A stretch of DNA of 64,000 nucleotides, taken from NCBI RefSeq assembly GCF_002240225.1, contig NZ_CP022584.1:1054001-1118000 (forward strand), given 5' to 3'. Positions 63,147 to 64,000 of the stretch are shown piece after piece. The stretch is from Paenibacillus physcomitrellae. GTDB taxonomy: Bacteria > Bacillota > Bacilli > Paenibacillales > Paenibacillaceae. The notes beneath the pieces are model-generated. The model worked only from the letters and a program-made list of their open reading frames with translations. It was not told where the DNA came from and did no database searches. Positions within the stretch are counted from its first letter, which is position 1; every line of letters starts with the position of its first letter. A program made the translations under genes and the position numbers.

Positions 63147-64000
63147 AGCCGGTCACCATCCTTGTCGTATTTGAAAAATCCTTCGCCGGTCTTAACGCCC
63201 AGATTGCCTGCGCGAACCATTTTCTTCAATACAAAGGAAGGACGGTATTTCAATTCGCCGAAATCGCGGAACATCCGCTCAAGCGCGGCAAGCACCGAGT
63301 CTAGTCCGAAACGGTCTGCCATTTCAAGCGGTCCGTATTGGAACTGATAACCTACACGCATCGCATCGTCGATATCCTCAGCAGAGGCAACGCCTTCCCC
63401 AAGCACATGCAAAGCTTCGTTAATCATGAGGCAGACAATGCGGGAGGTAACGAAACCAGGGGATTCATTTACCATAATGCCGCGCTTATCTACAACCTCT
63501 TCAACAAATGCTTTGGTTTCCTCAAAGGTTTGATCAGACGTTTTAAGACCACGGATAATTTCCACCAGATCGATTTTGGATACAGGATAAATAAAGTGCA
63601 AACCGATAACACGTTCCGGATACTTGGTGGAACCCGCAATCTCAGTCAAGCTCAGGGTTGAAGTGTTGCTCGCAAGTATAATGTTGCTTGGACAAACCTG
63701 GTCAAGCTTCTGAAAAACCTTCTTCTTGGCTTCCAGATCCTCGGAGATCGTTTCAATCACCATGTCTGCTTGTCCGAGATCGGCCAGGTGAGTCACTTTA
63801 TGAATTTTCGACAAAATGAGCTTTTTTTCAGCTTTGGTAATCGCCCACTTCTCGAGTTGTTTATCCAGGCTGGTTTCAATCATATCGTACGCATAATTCA
63901 GCTTTGCTTCATTCTCCTCGACAAGAAGGACATCCAGCCCTTTGCCGGCAAGCATTTCACTTATGCCTTGGCCCATCGTGCCGCCGCCGATGACTCCTAT
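63143..64000 (-). CDS. 3-hydroxyacyl-CoA (3-hydroxybutyryl-CoA) dehydrogenase, 5' end outside the window
   Basis: At least 286 residues; the reading frame is open to the window end, which cuts off only the first few codons. The Rossmann loop IGVIGGGTMGQGISEMLAGKG (partly upstream of the first internal Met) binds NAD; ASNTSTLSLTEIAG, GLHFIYPVSKIDLVEII and the catalytic His region match 3-hydroxyacyl-CoA dehydrogenases. Ser/Asn and the C-terminal dimer domain (GVASAEDIDDAMRVGYQFQYGPLEMADRFGLD) are present, so the enzyme appears complete. It oxidises or forms 3-hydroxybutyryl-CoA. Its TGA overlaps the ackA GTG (GTGA), so the two are translationally coupled. Confidence 0.92.
   Translation of the reverse strand: MGVIGGGTMGQGISEMLAGKGLDVLLVEENEAKLNYAYDMIETSLDKQLEKWAITKAEKKLILSKIHKVTHLADLGQADMVIETISEDLEAKKKVFQKLDQVCPSNIILASNTSTLSLTEIAGSTKYPERVIGLHFIYPVSKIDLVEIIRGLKTSDQTFEETKAFVEEVVDKRGIMVNESPGFVTSRIVCLMINEALHVLGEGVASAEDIDDAMRVGYQFQYGPLEMADRFGLDSVLAALERMFRDFGELKYRPSFVLKKMVRAGNLGVKTGEGFFKYDKDGDRL

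Noticed and set aside
60652..63347. Long plus-strand frames (360 and 470 codons) opposite asnS, ackA and the hbd-like gene
   Set aside because: Antisense shadows caused by codon bias of the real genes; compositions are Phe/Arg/His-rich and unlike real proteins.

Overview
The window looks like about 64 kb of chromosome from a Gram-positive, endospore-former-type Firmicute, most probably Paenibacillus or a close relative. Reasons: strong AGGAGG-type ribosome binding sites, sigma-W/ECF-like promoters, a T-box and a tandem glycine riboswitch, split glycine decarboxylase (gcvPA/gcvPB), YesM/YesN-type two-component genes, Lpl-type sugar ABC transporters, amidases with copper-amine-oxidase-like stalk domains, and an SLH-domain surface protein. 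I see no rRNA, tRNA, CRISPR, transposase or phage gene. The genus call is inference from gene families, not from a marker gene.

Layout. 0-2.3 kb: an envelope-stress operon (pspA, a DUF4178-like gene, a DUF4247-like lipoprotein) behind a textbook sigma-W promoter. 2.5-5.6 kb: a visibly AT-rich block with three polytopic membrane proteins and one ABC ATPase, probably acquired. 5.7-7.5 kb: a TetR repressor and the NAD(P)-binding enzyme it probably controls, with three copies of one palindromic operator. 7.6-15.8 kb: galactose/glucose transporter mglBAC and, upstream, a sensor lipoprotein with a YesM/YesN pair; each transcription unit has a cre-like site. 16-21.5 kb: GNAT enzyme, purT, and a heterodimeric multidrug-type ABC exporter whose leader carries a triplicated ~61 bp hairpin repeat. 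22-26 kb: a two-headed bacterial dynamin with an extremely GC-rich hinge. 26-34 kb: nth plus a small unknown gene, then a cell-wall block (SLH protein, GerMN-like lipoprotein, two paralogous amidases with the same ECF-type promoter). 34-40 kb: ung, leuCD, lepB, a LysR regulator and a nitrilase-family amidase. 40-49 kb: a proline-specific T-box followed by proB-proA-proC, then gcvH, and the glycine riboswitch followed by gcvT-gcvPA-gcvPB. 49-51.4 kb: AbrB-type membrane protein, UPF0173 hydrolase and an Rrf2 regulator; the last two genes share an inverted-repeat operator. 51.5-59 kb: a six-gene catabolic/transport operon led by a LacI repressor with two identical operator cores. 59-64 kb: a CinD-like nitroreductase behind a palindromic operator, then hbd-like (cut by the window end), ackA, asnS, dnaD.

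Most of the window is ordinary core metabolism. The parts I consider most worth following are the hairpin-repeat leader with a possible 17-codon leader peptide before the ABC exporter, the twin ECF promoters of the amidase paralogs, the Rrf2/UPF0173 operator pair, the AT-rich exporter island, and the LacI-controlled transporter/PHP-hydrolase/MFS operon. All promoter, operator and family assignments were made by eye; no database search or folding program was run.
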